Part shown: positions 1-10,900 of the stretch, piece by piece
How the letters are laid out: each line of letters starts with the position of its first letter
Numbering within the stretch: the first letter of the stretch is position 1
Source: Nemertoderma westbladi
Taxonomy: Eukaryota; Xenacoelomorpha; Nemertodermatida; Nemertodermatidae
DNA: 59,286 bases
Reading direction: 5' to 3'
Assembly (NCBI GenBank): GCA_032718475.1
Contig: JAUCBJ010007266.1
Location: 1 to 59,286, forward strand
Notes under the pieces: model-generated
Seen by the model: the letters and a program-made list of their open reading frames with translations, nothing else
What the model was told of the DNA's origin: nothing
The model's database searches: none
Program-made: the position numbers and the translations under genes

Positions 1-1291
1 TGTTCAACAGTTCTGCTGTTAGTATAGAGGTCGCGGTTGTTTATCATAATTGGTTCGGACCACAGAATTGTGACTGCAGAGATCAGACTCAGTTTGAGAG
101 CCAGCAAACCCAGGACAAGCAAGCAAATCAACTATGACTGGTAGAAACTCAGAACTGACAATGCTGTAAAGGATGCTTATACAGTAGAAGTTCAAAACCG
201 CTTTGAAGCACTTCAGTCAATGGATGAAGACCAATCCACCGATTCAATATACCAGAATATAATAACAGCCCACAAGGAATCAGCTAAGAGGCATATCCCC
301 CATAAACCTAAACGAAAACAGTATGTGCCATGGCAAAACTCTGAGGTTACTTGTAAGAGAGAAGATCTTAAGATAGCCTACAAAGTTAAAACCGAACAAC
401 CAACAACCGAAAACATTAACAAGGTTGAGAAAGCTAAGGACGATCTTAAATTGGCCTACAACATCAGCCAGGAGAAGTACATACAGGATAAAACTGAAAC
501 AATTACAACTGCTCACATACAGCAACAATCAAGACTTACCTGGCAAACTGTAAATGAGGTATCTGGTCGGAAAAGGTGTGCAAAGGGGCGCCTCAAACCG
601 ATAGTCCTGAAGAACGTGTTGGGAAGTGGAAAAATCACTTCAGCAACTTGCTTGGGCAGCCACCAAACATCGAGGTCAGCCCTACAAGGAAAATATATGA
701 CAAGACACTACCTATAGAAACAGGGGACTTCACACCTGCCGAACTCCAAAGAAGCATTAAAAGCATGTCCAATAATAAAGCAAGTGGATTAGATGAAATC
801 CCAGCGGAGGTATGGAAAACCGGAATGCTAAATATACCATTATTGAATGTTTGCAACCGGATGTTAAAAGGGGAAAAGCCACCACCAAAATGGACTAAAG
901 GTCAACTAAAGCCTCTCCCCAAGAAAGGAGACCTCGGCATACCAACAAACTATCGTGGGATCTGTCTGCTTGTGGTAGCTGCCAAAATATACAATAAAAT
1001 GACTCTATATAGGATTAGGCCTCACATAGAGAAACTACTGCGTAAGAGCCAAAACGGATTTCGACCAAGTAGATCAACAATAGCTCAGATACTTGCACTA
1101 CGGAGACTGATTGAAGGAATTAAGTCAAAGAATCTCCCCGCAGTCATGACTTTTGTGGACTTCAAGAAGACATTCGACTCCATCCATAGAGGTAAATGCT
1201 TGAAATCTTAAGAGCTTATGGAATACCAGAAGTAATTGTTGCTGGCATTGTATTGTTATATTGTGACACAGAAGCGCAGGTACTCTCACCA
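1..1291 (+). pseudogene. LINE A endonuclease C-terminus and first half of reverse transcriptase (broken)
   Basis: Positions 31-141 encode the end of an exonuclease-endonuclease-phosphatase domain; the conserved SDH motif is at 55-63. An in-frame TAG at 142-144 interrupts it, then the same frame continues through a basic linker to about 580. A frameshift there moves the reading to 576-1211, which holds the RT fingers and palm, including LPKKGD, NYRGI, QNGFRPSRS and the motif A aspartate in FVDFKKTFDS near 1150. A second frameshift near 1196 moves the reading to the frame that runs into the gypsy insertion. One stop and two frameshifts within 1.2 kb mean this copy cannot make the protein. Confidence 0.88.
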
Positions 1292-1296
1292 GATGG

Positions 1297-1545
1297 TGTG
1301 GGCGTATCTACTATTGCTGCGAGGCAGCAGACGAATAAAACCTTTGTCTATAGCAGATACTGTCAGATAGATATGTATAATAGGGTCCTCCGGGGACCGG
1401 TCACGGCATGTAACAAGTAGCCTAGATAAAAGAATATGTACTGCAGTGCTCTGACTAACACCGACATACTGACTGTCCAACACCGGTAGGTCTCTCCCCC
1501 CTCGTCCCAGGGTGTCCGTGGGGCGAGCCATATATTATCACCACA
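1297..1545 (-). repeat. 3' LTR of gypsy element
   Basis: 249 bp, ends TG...CA, no difference seen from the copy at 6083-6331. It lies downstream of the pol stop on the minus strand and is bounded outside by target duplication GATGG (1292-1296). Confidence 0.96.
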
Positions 1546-1553
1546 CCCCCTTA
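1546..1553 (-). other. Polypurine tract of gypsy element
   Basis: In element orientation the 8 bases just before the 3' LTR read TAAGGGGG. A short purine run abutting the LTR is where plus-strand DNA synthesis starts in this class of element. Confidence 0.75.
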
Positions 1554-1604
1554 CGAGCTCGGATTAGCCGTCTAAGGCTGTGCCGAGCTATCAACCGTTC
1601 TGTC

Positions 1605-4600
1605 CTACAGTCTGTCGGGTTGCTGACGCGTCCGTTTTGTATACCTCGAAACTGAAAGTTTATCGAAGGTCTGAGTTTCCACTAGGGGTTCACGCCAACG
1701 CAGTTTCTTGGTGGGTGTGGGTCCTGTTGGGGCCGCATCCGGTGGTGGAGGGCCCATTGGTGTCGCCTGGTGGGCGGTGTCCGGGATTAGTAAGCGTCGG
1801 TTCCGGACAAGGGTGCGTCCGGACGGCATCCGGACTGTATACTTCCGGTGGGAACCAGTCTCTACGACGGTTCCAGCGCGATCCCATCGCTTGGTGGTCG
1901 GGTGTTGAACCCTTACCCGGGCGCCTACCGTGAGAGGTTCCAAATCTTTGGCGCCGCGGTTGTACTGGGTGGTCCGGGCCGATTTGATGGCTGGCGCCAC
2001 CCGGTCTAGCTCCGTCCGGGTCTCTTGTATAGTCCGGGCGAAGGCGGTGTGGTGAGCTGGGACACGCGTCCGCATTGGGTGTCCGAAGACAATGTCCGCT
2101 GGGGAAGAGCCGCTCTCCCTGGGGCTGTTGCGGAGTTCCAGGAGCCCCTCCAGGAACACTTCGGACGTAGTAGAGCCCCCGGTCTTTAACAGAAGGCTCT
2201 TCAGGGCCTTTACCGCCGACTCGGCGTGCCCGTTACTCTGGGGGTATTCCGGTGACGACGTGACCGGTGTGACCCCCCATTCCTTCAGGAATTTCGTCGT
2301 CGCTGCCGCGGTGAAAGGGGTCCCGCCATCCGAGCGAAAGCGGGTCGGCACCCCGTACCGGATGAACCAGTCTCGCAGGGCGGTGATTGTCCGGTCGGCA
2401 GTAGGTGGGGCGGAAAACGAGTACACTTCCGGCCATCCGGAATATCGGTCGGCAGCGGCCAGGAAGTGCTTCGCCCCAAGGGAGAAGAAGTCCCCCGAAA
2501 CGTCCTCGAAGGGTCGAGTGGGTGGAGGTTCCGACTGGAACGACTCCTTTGTCTGGCTCGATCGGCCGGTCAGACATTCGCTGCAAGCGCCCACGGTCGT
2601 CCGGATATCGTTAGTTATGCCCGGCCAGTAGACACACTGCCGGGCACGTCGTAGCGTCTTCTCCACCCCCTGGTGCGATGCGTGGAGGCGCGTAAGGGTA
2701 GATTTCCGCGACGCTGTGGGGACCACAATGCGATGGCCCAGCAGGGCCAGGTCCCCGTCCGTGGTTAACTGGTCCCGGACAGACCAGAAGATGTTCACCG
2801 CTGGGTTCGTCCGGGTGGATTCCGGAAACCCAGCCTCGATAGCCGCGAGTAGGGCTTTGTAGTCCGGATCGTTCCGAGCCAGTCGGGCGAGTTCATTGAG
2901 GACTGGATCCGCAAGGTGGGCGGAATCGGAGCCGGTTATGTCGGCGGCGGTCTGGCGGGTGACGGCCCGGATGTACGTCGCCATTTCGCCGTCGTCCACG
3001 ATGTCGTCCGGTGTCGGGTCATTGACGGGGGCGCGGGACAACGCGTCGGCTATGGCGTGGTCCTTCCCCTTTGTCCACGTGGTGGTAAACTGGTAGGGAG
3101 CCAGTTTCGTTTTGAGCCGCTGGAGGCGCGTGTTGTCGGTCGCGTCCACCGTGTATTTGTCGATGATCGTCACCAACGGCTGGTGGTCTACGATTAGGTT
3201 GAAGTGTGGGAGGCCGAGAAGGTACATACGGCATTTTTGCACTGCCCATACGACGGCGAGCAGCTCGAGTTCTACCATGGCATACCGGGACTCGGTCTCG
3301 GTGGTGAACCTCGAGCCGCACTCGACCAGCTTCCAGTCCTCCCCGTGAAGTTGGAGGAGGGCGTAGCCGAGGCCCTTCAGCCGGGACGCGTCTGTCACTA
3401 GACGGGTTTCCCGGGTCGTGTCGAACGGGACGAGGGCCGGCGGTGACGTCAGAGCCAGCTTGGTTGTCTCGAAGGCCCGTTCGTGGTCCACCGTCCAGAT
3501 GAAGGTCGCCTTCGTGCTTAGGAGGGGACGTAGCGGGGACATCGCGGCAGCGATGTCTGCTGAGAACGGAGCGAGTTGCTCCACCAGTCCGAGGAAGCTC
3601 CGGAGATCGGTGATGTTCCCAGGGCGGGGGAAGGCGGCAATCGCCTTCAGTTTCTCGGGGTCGGCCTTTATCCCGGAGGCGCCGACGAGGTACCCAGCGA
3701 ACCGAACCTCGGTCTGGGCAAACTGAACCTTCCCCGGGTGTAACGTGATCCCGCAGGTCCGGCACCGCTCCATAAACCTCGCGATGTTCTCCATGTGTTC
3801 CTCCATTGTATCGTTGTAGAGGAGTACATCGTCTACAACCTTGATGAGGTTAGGAAGTCCCTGGATGGCGTCGTCGCCTCGACGGTTAAACTCGTCGCCG
3901 GACGAGATCAGCCCCATCACACTACGAGTGTGACAGTACCGGCCCCAGGGAGTCGCGAAGGTGGTGAGGAGTTGGGATTCCTCGTCGAGGGGAACCTGCC
4001 AGTAGCCACTGGCTGCGTCGAACACGGAGAAAATCTTTGCAGTCGTGGAGACTCCGGCGACTGCGGTCCGTGGATTCGGCGTTGGGTAATAGGGGCGTTG
4101 AACCTGCGAGTTTAGGTGGCGGAGGTCCACGCAGAGTCGCAGTCCTCCGTTGGGTTTAGGCGCCACCGTCATCGGATGGGCCCATTCCGTAGGTTCCTCG
4201 ACCCGGGTGATGACTTCCCGTCGCTCTAGCTTGTCGAGGAGTTCTTTCACCTCGTCCCGCATCGCGAACGGGACAGGTCGCGCGCCGTTGACGTGGAACG
4301 GCTTGGCCCCATCCTTCAGCTGTATACGCATGGGCGGGCCATGCATCGTTGGAAGAGGCGCGGAGTCGTTGTCGAACACGTCGCTGAACTCGCGGAGGAG
4401 ATTGTCCCGGGAGCGGATCGCCGGGGACGGAGCAACATAAGCGACGGTTCCGCGGCTGTGTAGGGGAGCCGGGAAGGTGCGCGGGAGGATATCCAGGTCC
4501 TGGATGGTCTTCTTCGAGAGGATCAGTCCGTCGGACTCGGGAGAGATGACCAGCTCGGTGGTCGCCGTCGTCCCGCAGTAGTTGATCTCCACTGGGTACC

Positions 4601-5672
4601 GCCCCACGGCCGCCATGGGGAGTCGGTTGGCCGCCTCGAATTTGTCGTCGTCTCGAAGCGGGAGGAGGTCGTCGAGTCGCCCTCCGAACCGGAGAAACAG
4701 TCCCTGGTTGAAGATATTAGCGGCCGCACCGCTATCCGGGAGGGAGTGACGAACCGTCCCCTTGAGGTTCCCGATCCCGGAGTCCGTCAGGCCCACCGCG
4801 ATATAAGAGAGTTTGCAGGCTGTTTCCTGATGGTTGGCAACGCTGCTAATACTCTGGCAGTGGTACACTGTGGACACCCTCTTCTTGGTGGCGGATCGGG
4901 ACCGGCACATCCGCTTGATATGCCCCGTCCTGCCACAGCCGTGGCACTTGACCCCCTTGGCGGGGCATTCCGAGCCCGCCTCATGGGGTTCCCGGCCGCA
5001 GTTGTCGCAACTGCGGCCGCTAGGGTTCCGCCACGCGGGGTCGGGTGATGAGTTCCGGGTGCTCATCGGGGAGCGGGAGATAGCGGGGTTGCGGGAGGCC
5101 GAGCGTTCGCGTTTGTACGCGGAGAGTTTGTTTACTGGTTTCCCGCTCGCGAGGATCGAGTCGTTCCGTTCGCTGGCTTCCACGCTCTGCGCGATCCTCA
5201 CGCAGTCCTCGAGGGTCGGTTGAGGAAGAACCTTGAGGAGTTCCGTCCGGGTCTCTGAACATCGAAGACCCACTAGGATCTGGGTAACGATCTGCCGGTC
5301 GCGGCAGTTCCCGCAGAGCTCCGCAGTGTCTGCGAGATCCTCCAGGGCCACCCGGAAGGAATCGAATCCCTCGGTCGCGCCTTGCCGGCGCTCGTGGAAC
5401 TTGATCGCGTCGATCGCGATACTCCTCTTGGCGCGGAGGTGGCCCTGGAGTGCATCGAGGACCGTCTCCGTGGTTGTATCGTCCGCGTCGATGTCCACGT
5501 GTAGGGTGACGCGGATGGTCTCCTGTAGGCCGCTACCGAGGGCAGCAACGAGAGCGTAAACCTGCTCGGCTCGCGGGAACGTAGCGACCTGTTGTCGGTG
5601 GGCGTGGACCCGCCACGCCTGTCTCCATCGGCGGAACATGGAGAACTCGACGTCCACGTCAATCTTCTCCAT
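1605..5672 (-). CDS. Gypsy gag-pol polyprotein (capsid, zinc knuckles, protease, RT, RNase H, integrase)
   Basis: An uninterrupted 1,355-codon frame. Domain order by residue: gag capsid-like region 1-180; two cysteine motifs 222-256 (CDNCG..., then CHGCGRTGHIKRMC); aspartic protease with DSGA at 313-316; reverse transcriptase about 445-640 with the motif A aspartate in SVFDAASGYW and catalytic VVDD at 612-615; RNase H about 740-860 (LVTDAS); integrase from about 960 with an H-H-C-C zinc site (HASHQG, then CSEC) and a catalytic core starting DVSGDFF; and a C-terminal module containing RVRVQHP, as in Mag-type elements. The first methionine (MEKID) lies 8 codons after a TGA in the same frame, so translation probably starts at 6053 and must pass that stop. 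The protein copies and integrates the element. Confidence 0.95.
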   Translation of the reverse strand: MEKIDVDVEFSMFRRWRQAWRVHAHRQQVATFPRAEQVYALVAALGSGLQETIRVTLHVDIDADDTTTETVLDALQGHLRAKRSIAIDAIKFHERRQGATEGFDSFRVALEDLADTAELCGNCRDRQIVTQILVGLRCSETRTELLKVLPQPTLEDCVRIAQSVEASERNDSILASGKPVNKLSAYKRERSASRNPAISRSPMSTRNSSPDPAWRNPSGRSCDNCGREPHEAGSECPAKGVKCHGCGRTGHIKRMCRSRSATKKRVSTVYHCQSISSVANHQETACKLSYIAVGLTDSGIGNLKGTVRHSLPDSGAAANIFNQGLFLRFGGRLDDLLPLRDDDKFEAANRLPMAAVGRYPVEINYCGTTATTELVISPESDGLILSKKTIQDLDILPRTFPAPLHSRGTVAYVAPSPAIRSRDNLLREFSDVFDNDSAPLPTMHGPPMRIQLKDGAKPFHVNGARPVPFAMRDEVKELLDKLERREVITRVEEPTEWAHPMTVAPKPNGGLRLCVDLRHLNSQVQRPYYPTPNPRTAVAGVSTTAKIFSVFDAASGYWQVPLDEESQLLTTFATPWGRYCHTRSVMGLISSGDEFNRRGDDAIQGLPNLIKVVDDVLLYNDTMEEHMENIARFMERCRTCGITLHPGKVQFAQTEVRFAGYLVGASGIKADPEKLKAIAAFPRPGNITDLRSFLGLVEQLAPFSADIAAAMSPLRPLLSTKATFIWTVDHERAFETTKLALTSPPALVPFDTTRETRLVTDASRLKGLGYALLQLHGEDWKLVECGSRFTTETESRYAMVELELLAVVWAVQKCRMYLLGLPHFNLIVDHQPLVTIIDKYTVDATDNTRLQRLKTKLAPYQFTTTWTKGKDHAIADALSRAPVNDPTPDDIVDDGEMATYIRAVTRQTAADITGSDSAHLADPVLNELARLARNDPDYKALLAAIEAGFPESTRTNPAVNIFWSVRDQLTTDGDLALLGHRIVVPTASRKSTLTRLHASHQGVEKTLRRARQCVYWPGITNDIRTTVGACSECLTGRSSQTKESFQSEPPPTRPFEDVSGDFFSLGAKHFLAAADRYSGWPEVYSFSAPPTADRTITALRDWFIRYGVPTRFRSDGGTPFTAAATTKFLKEWGVTPVTSSPEYPQSNGHAESAVKALKSLLLKTGGSTTSEVFLEGLLELRNSPRESGSSPADIVFGHPMRTRVPAHHTAFARTIQETRTELDRVAPAIKSARTTQYNRGAKDLEPLTVGARVRVQHPTTKRWDRAGTVVETGSHRKYTVRMPSGRTLVRNRRLLIPDTAHQATPMGPPPPDAAPTGPTPTKKLRWREPLVETQTFDKLSVSRYTKRTRQQPDRL

Positions 5673-5696
5673 CGTCGAGATGTCGATTACCCGGCG

Positions 5697-6053
5697 TCAG
5701 GGAACCGGGTTCGTGACGGCCCCCGCGTACGTGGGTTGGGTCGTCGGTAGTTCCGGTGTGGCGGCCGCCGCCACGCCGGGTTGTAAAGCCGCAAGGAGTT
5801 TAGCGATGCGGTCGTCCGCGGCCGCCTGTTGTTGAAGTAGGCGGTCATCCGCAGCCTCCTGGTGACGGTTGGCGTCCTCCTGCTGTTGCGCCAGCAGCTG
5901 AGCCATAGCAGTCTGCTGTTGGGCGAGGATTCGCGCGAGGTCGTCCATTCGGATAGGGGCGCGACTGCCGCCTCGGGCTTCTAGAGTTTCGTCGCCGTCG
6001 CTGCTGTCCGCCGTGGGCGGGGACGTGATCTTCCCTTTGGATTTAGGCGGCAT
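5697..6053 (-). CDS. Gypsy gag N-terminal segment, closed by an in-frame TGA
   Basis: 118 codons beginning MPPKSKG, only 29 bp downstream of the 5' LTR. Residues 40-90 are very rich in Gln and Ala (runs such as LLAQQQED) and likely form a coiled coil; the end is Ala/Pro-rich. The TGA at 5699-5697 is in the same frame as the 1,355-codon gag-pol that follows, with no frameshift between them. It is therefore either the amino end of one gag-pol reached by stop-codon readthrough, or the result of a single recent nonsense mutation. Confidence 0.85.
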   Translation of the reverse strand: MPPKSKGKITSPPTADSSDGDETLEARGGSRAPIRMDDLARILAQQQTAMAQLLAQQQEDANRHQEAADDRLLQQQAAADDRIAKLLAALQPGVAAAATPELPTTQPTYAGAVTNPVP

Positions 6054-6060
6054 GGGCCCA

Positions 6061-6082
6061 AGTTATCCTACACACTGCGCCA
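6061..6082 (-). other. Primer-binding site of gypsy element
   Basis: In element orientation the sequence directly after the 5' LTR begins TGGCGCAGTG. TGG is the complement of a tRNA 3' CCA end, as expected for a tRNA primer. I could not identify the tRNA. The leader from LTR to the gag ATG is only 29 bp. Confidence 0.7.
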
Positions 6083-6331
6083 TGTGGGCGTATCTACTAT
6101 TGCTGCGAGGCAGCAGACGAATAAAACCTTTGTCTATAGCAGATACTGTCAGATAGATATGTATAATAGGGTCCTCCGGGGACCGGTCACGGCATGTAAC
6201 AAGTAGCCTAGATAAAAGAATATGTACTGCAGTGCTCTGACTAACACCGACATACTGACTGTCCAACACCGGTAGGTCTCTCCCCCCTCGTCCCAGGGTG
6301 TCCGTGGGGCGAGCCATATATTATCACCACA
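6083..6331 (-). repeat. 5' LTR of gypsy element (contains promoter)
   Basis: 249 bp, apparently identical to 1297-1545, bounded outside by GATGG (6332-6336). It holds the element's promoter by family knowledge; I saw no clear TATA box at an expected position. Confidence 0.95.
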
Positions 6332-7260
6332 GATGGTGAAACTGAGTTTTTCTCAATCCTGGCTGGCGTACTGCAAGGTGACACATTAGCACCATTACTA
6401 TTTGTAATTGTGCTGGATTACGCAATGAGGACGGCCACAAAGGGTGAACATCTGGGATTCACACTTCAAGAACGCAGAAGTAGTAGATATCCGGCAACTA
6501 CAGTCACAGACACCGACTTTGCGGATGACATCGCCCTGCTCTCTAATACGCTAGCAGATGCACATCTTCTACTATATAAAGTGGAGAGGGCTGCTAAGGA
6601 GGTTGGATTGCATATATATGCTACCAAGACCGAATTCATGACCTTTAATGTTGATGGAAACTTGACAACCATTGATAATAATCAACTAAGGAAGGTCGAT
6701 GACTTCCAGTACCTTGGATCATGGATAGAGTGTAGCAAAAAGGACATAGAAGTTAGGAAAGCAACGGCTTGGGTAGCTCTATCAAAAATGGATACCATCT
6801 GGAAATCAGATCTCTCCAGGCACCTGAAGACTCGAAGTTCTTTCGAGCCACAGTGGAAAGTGCATTTTTATACGGGGGTGAGACCTGGACACTGACTAAA
6901 TCACTTGAACAACGAATTGATGGTTGCTACACAAGACTACTAAGGGCAGCCCTAAACATCAGCTGGAAACACATGACAAACGCCGAGCTTTATGGTACAA
7001 TACCACCTGTATCAACCACCCTCCGTGAACGCAGATTAAGATTCAGTGGGCACTGCTGGCGAAGTAAAGACGAGGTCATACCAGATCTACTTCTCTGGCA
7101 ACCAACTCATGGAAAGCGTAGTCGTGGACGACCTGCCATAACATATATAGATCAACTTGAAAGGGATACTGAACTTGGGAGAAACGAAATTTCGACAACT
7201 ATGGAGAATCGGGAAGCCTGGAAGGATCTCATTTCCACTGTCCGAGTTCGCTCGACCTAG
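6332..7260 (+). pseudogene. LINE A second half of reverse transcriptase and C-terminal domain (broken)
   Basis: Continues LINE A after the gypsy insertion. It contains RT motif B (GVLQGDTLAP, about 6366-6405) and the catalytic motif C (FADD, 6518-6529). One frameshift near 6835 moves the reading from the frame ending at 6895 to the frame ending at 7260. The last 160 codons carry the conserved C-terminal region of this family (GHCWRS, LLLWQPTHGKRSRGRP). The stop codon lies almost on the (TAG)n tail, so the element has nearly no 3' UTR. Confidence 0.88.
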
Positions 7261-7275
7261 TAGTAGTAGTAGTAG
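7257..7275 (+). repeat. (TAG)n 3' tail of LINE A
   Basis: Five or six TAG units begin at the LINE stop codon and end where homology to the BEL element starts. A simple-repeat tail in place of poly(A) is common in several LINE clades. Confidence 0.7.
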
Positions 7276-7993
7276 GATGGGCACCGATTTATTCCAGAAC
7301 ATGTCTGGGGACGTTAACCACTGATTCTAGAATTTTGTCTTTCAAGTATATCGGTGGGTGCCACGATATCTTAATCGACTAGAATTTCAGATGGTCAAAG
7401 GGTTTAACAGATTTATTTTGCGCTTCAACGCTACTGTTAAATGGACATCTTTCTACTATATGTATTATTTAAGCAAGAAGCAATGTCAGTGAGAAGAGGC
7501 AAGTCGTTTAAAAGGTCTACCCAGAGTTTGGTTTAGCCGAGACACGAGGATCTGAACTTTGCATTCCTAATACTCTACTTTACCAATAATACTTAAGTAT
7601 AGTTGGAGCGGTATATTGTACTTTAATAAGTACTGACATTTCATCTTACTGTAGTCACGTATTTATAGTATGATACGGACAGTAAGGAAAGAGAAAATGA
7701 ATTTATTTCTCGCCGTTAAACGAAATATATTATACTAAGTAATTAAGTAATAAAACACGAAATATATTGCACTAATCTACTGAATAATCATTAAAATATT
7801 ATTCTACTAAATAAAATTAAAGAAAACGATTATAATAATAGAAATTACATAATAATACATACATAAATATAAAAACAAAAAAAATAAAATAATGTGGTCA
7901 CACACCCACTCCAGACGCTGTTACATTGGAGAGTCCCTAGATGTTTGTTGGATTAGGGAGGTGGTCGTGGGAAGAGTCTCTTGCCTTCCATAG
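7276..7993 (-). other. 3' noncoding part of BEL copy 1
   Basis: AT-rich sequence after the pol stop with no credible ORF. It is homologous in reverse orientation to 46625-47270 in copy 2, including a shared segment around CCTTACTGTCCGTATCAT. Confidence 0.8.
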
Positions 7994-10900
7994 TTACCGG
8001 ACAGTCTCTTTCCAGAAACATAAACGACCAACCGGGCGATTAAGTTGTTGCATTTCGAACACAATTCCAGGTTTCTTAAAGTTACGTCGCATGACGACGC
8101 GTTCTACCGATCGCACTAAACCATCATCGGATATATGAGTCTCGATGATACGACCTGTCTGCCACCTCTTACGGGAAAGATCTGATTCCACGATAAGGAC
8201 CATGTCTCCGGCGCTGACGTTTTCTTGCTGCGCAAACCACTTTGTTCGAAGTTGTAGCGTAGGAAGATAATGTTTTTCGAACTGGTCAGCGAAACGATGG
8301 GATAATAACTGCATAAGTTGCCAAGTTTGTCGGCAGTATTCGTCTCCATCTGTTATTTCCGATTGCGGGAGCATGGCTACAGGTTTCTTTAGTAGGAAAT
8401 GCGCGGGTGTTAGCGCTTCTAGGGAGTCGGGACTCGATGAGACTGGCATAAGCGGTCTCTCGTTGAGATAGGCGGCCATTTCTTCCAAGACCGTCCGCAA
8501 AAGTTCGTCGGCGAGATACGCACGGCACGGCACGGCACTATAAAGTGAAATGCGGTCTTTATGCTACGTATGAGTCTCTCCCAACTTCCTCCCCACCAAG
8601 GGGCGTCGGCGGCGTTGAAGGTCCAGCTAGATGCTGTTACTCTTAGCTGATCGTCCACCTGTCTTTGGTTCCAATCCTTTACGTAAGTTTTAATCTCGTT
8701 ATTGGCGCCAATGAAATTAGTTCCTTTGTCAGATCTCATAGTGTTGCTAGTCCCAAAACGAGCGATTTGTCGGCGCAAACTCAGTATGAAGCTGTTGGTA
8801 GATAGATCGTTCACCATATCTAGATGGATCGCTCTACAAGTCATACAGACAAAGATGACGCACCATCGCTTGACTATAGTCCTAGCACGATATACTTCAA
8901 TAGGGCCAAATAAATCCACACCAGTATTAGTAAAGGGTGGTTCATAACAGCTTACTCGTTCCCTAGGTAATTCTGCCTCTCGCTGTGTTAAAGGCCTACT
9001 AAATGCTTTCCTACAGGGTATACAGTTCCTAAGAACTTGGTTTAGCGCTCTACGGGGCTTATGGAAATAATAGCGAGTTCGAATTTCGCTAAGAACTCGT
9101 TCTCTACCAGCATGGTAAAGCTTACTGTGAACATCTACAATCATCTTGATTTGTATTTCAAGATTTCTAATGAGTATGGGAAACTTAGTGTCAAAGGACA
9201 ATGGAGCATTGGTTAATCACCCTCCGACACGTATTAACCCATCTATCATTGTGCTAGAGAAACGATCCCTTAAGCGCATCTGTGGATTTCTCAACAACAG
9301 GAAATACTTATCGGAATCCTCGTAACATTGCAGGAGTCTCAGTATCTGCTTGTTGGTAACATCATGTTCTTGGTAACTGATCTTCTCAGTTAGAAACCTA
9401 TCAGACAGCCGATAAATGGGAAGGTCTTTAGTAGCATGGACCTTTTCAGCTACTATTGGAGCGGTATCATTAGCGATCTTCGTCCTGGAATAGTGATGAT
9501 GGAAACATCTTTTCAGATACACAATGGCCTTGCAAAGCCGATTCCAGGAGCTGTAATGATCTATCACCCTTTGTAGGAGAGGAGAGAGTCCTTGGGAGAC
9601 GTCTGATGTTCCAGATTTCCAGTCTCTTTCCCTTATTTCTATAACGGATTTATTTATAGTTCGAGTAACATCCATAGATGAATTTAGATCCACAGTGGCA
9701 TCACCGGCGGTGTGTAGCACAGACAGATCTATCGCTGGCTTAAACAGCTTTGATTTACTCGTCCGGGTTTTCGGTTTGACTTTCTCCGCTCCCTTGGCTT
9801 GTCTGATCTCCACCGTAGTGAGATGAGGGGGCCATTCCTTCTCTTCTTTACCTATGAAGTCAGGTCCACCCAACCAGTCTGGAGTGTCTATCAATTCTTG
9901 AGGAGTTGCTCCTCTGGAAGCGATGTCAGCTGGATTAATCGTCCCAGGGCAATGTCTCCATTGATCTATATTAGAGTGACTGAGTATAATGGCTAATCTG
10001 TTGGTAACAAAGATGCTGAACTGACAGACTTCATTAGTTATATACTCCAGAACGAGTAAAGCATCAGTCCAATAGACAGTTTTCTCTAGTGGTTAGTTGA
10101 TCTGTTCCGTTACATTCTGGCCGATGGCTGTAGTGTATAGAGCCGCCTTTAACTCCGCTCTGGGAACCCGCAGTTTCTTGTTTATTAGGGCCTTGGAGGC
10201 GGCTAATGAAACTTTAATTCCATCAGGAGTTTCAACCCTCAGGTAGACTACTATACCTATTCCAATATTGCTGGCATCTCCAAAAACATGGAGTTGATAG
10301 GAATACGTGGGGAGAAAGTGACCGAAATACGAGCGGGAAATCTTAAAGTTCTCGATAGATGGTAAAGAATCTTCCCATTTCATCCACTTCTTTAGCAGTT
10401 CTCCCTTGAGTGGATCATCCCACGAGTGGTTTTCGAGCCACATTTGTTGTACTAAGCTCCGAGCGACTAGTATGACTGGGCTAATGAATCCCAATGGATC
10501 GAAATAAGTGCTCAGAATACTCAGACAAATCCGTTTAGTTCTAACTGGATTATCCCGTTGCTTCAGTTGAAAGAATAAAATATCTCTCTCCGTGTCCCAT
10601 TTCAGTCCAAGAGTCTTGGTTTCTGGAAGATCGTCCTTAATGAGGTCAAGGTCTTTAACACCTCAGTCTTCTACTGGGATCGATTTCAGGAACTCACGGG
10701 AGTTACTAGTGAATTTGGTTAGGCGAAATCCACCTCGTTGTAAGCACTCTACCGTTCCATTGGCAACATCGATTGCTTCTTCTACCGATGGGAGGGACTT
10801 TAAATTGTCATCCATGTAAATATCCCGTTTGATGTTGTTGATAACCTCTTTAGAGAAGGCGTCTCTATTATCATCGGCAGTGGTGCGAACTACCAAACAA

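Larger units (their letters stand above)
1297..6331 (-). mobile_element. Ty3/gypsy (Mag-like) LTR retrotransposon, young, full length
   Basis: A complete 5,035-bp element transcribed on the minus strand. The LTRs (1297-1545 and 6083-6331) are both 249 bp, start TG and end CA in element orientation, and look identical by eye. The flanking 5 bp are GATGG on both sides (1292-1296 and 6332-6336). A primer-binding site lies next to the 5' LTR and a purine tract next to the 3' LTR. Coding capacity is a 118-codon gag start, then an in-frame TGA, then a 1,355-codon gag-pol. GC content and codon use are much more GC-rich than the surrounding AT-rich DNA. The identical LTRs and clean duplication imply very recent insertion. 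Confidence 0.97.
1..7275 (+). mobile_element. LINE A, degraded non-LTR retrotransposon, split by gypsy insertion
   Basis: Remains of an endonuclease-plus-reverse-transcriptase LINE on the plus strand. It enters from the left window edge and ends in a short (TAG)n tail at about 7258-7275. The coding region stops at 1296 and resumes at 6332 because a gypsy element lies between. The two halves rejoin in the same reading frame once one copy of the 5-bp target duplication is removed. Beyond 7275 the sequence is the 3' tail of a BEL/Pao element, so LINE A appears to be inserted in that element, although its own 5' junction is outside the window. Clade not determined; it is the same broad family as LINE C at 54.2-56.1 kb. 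Confidence 0.9.
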
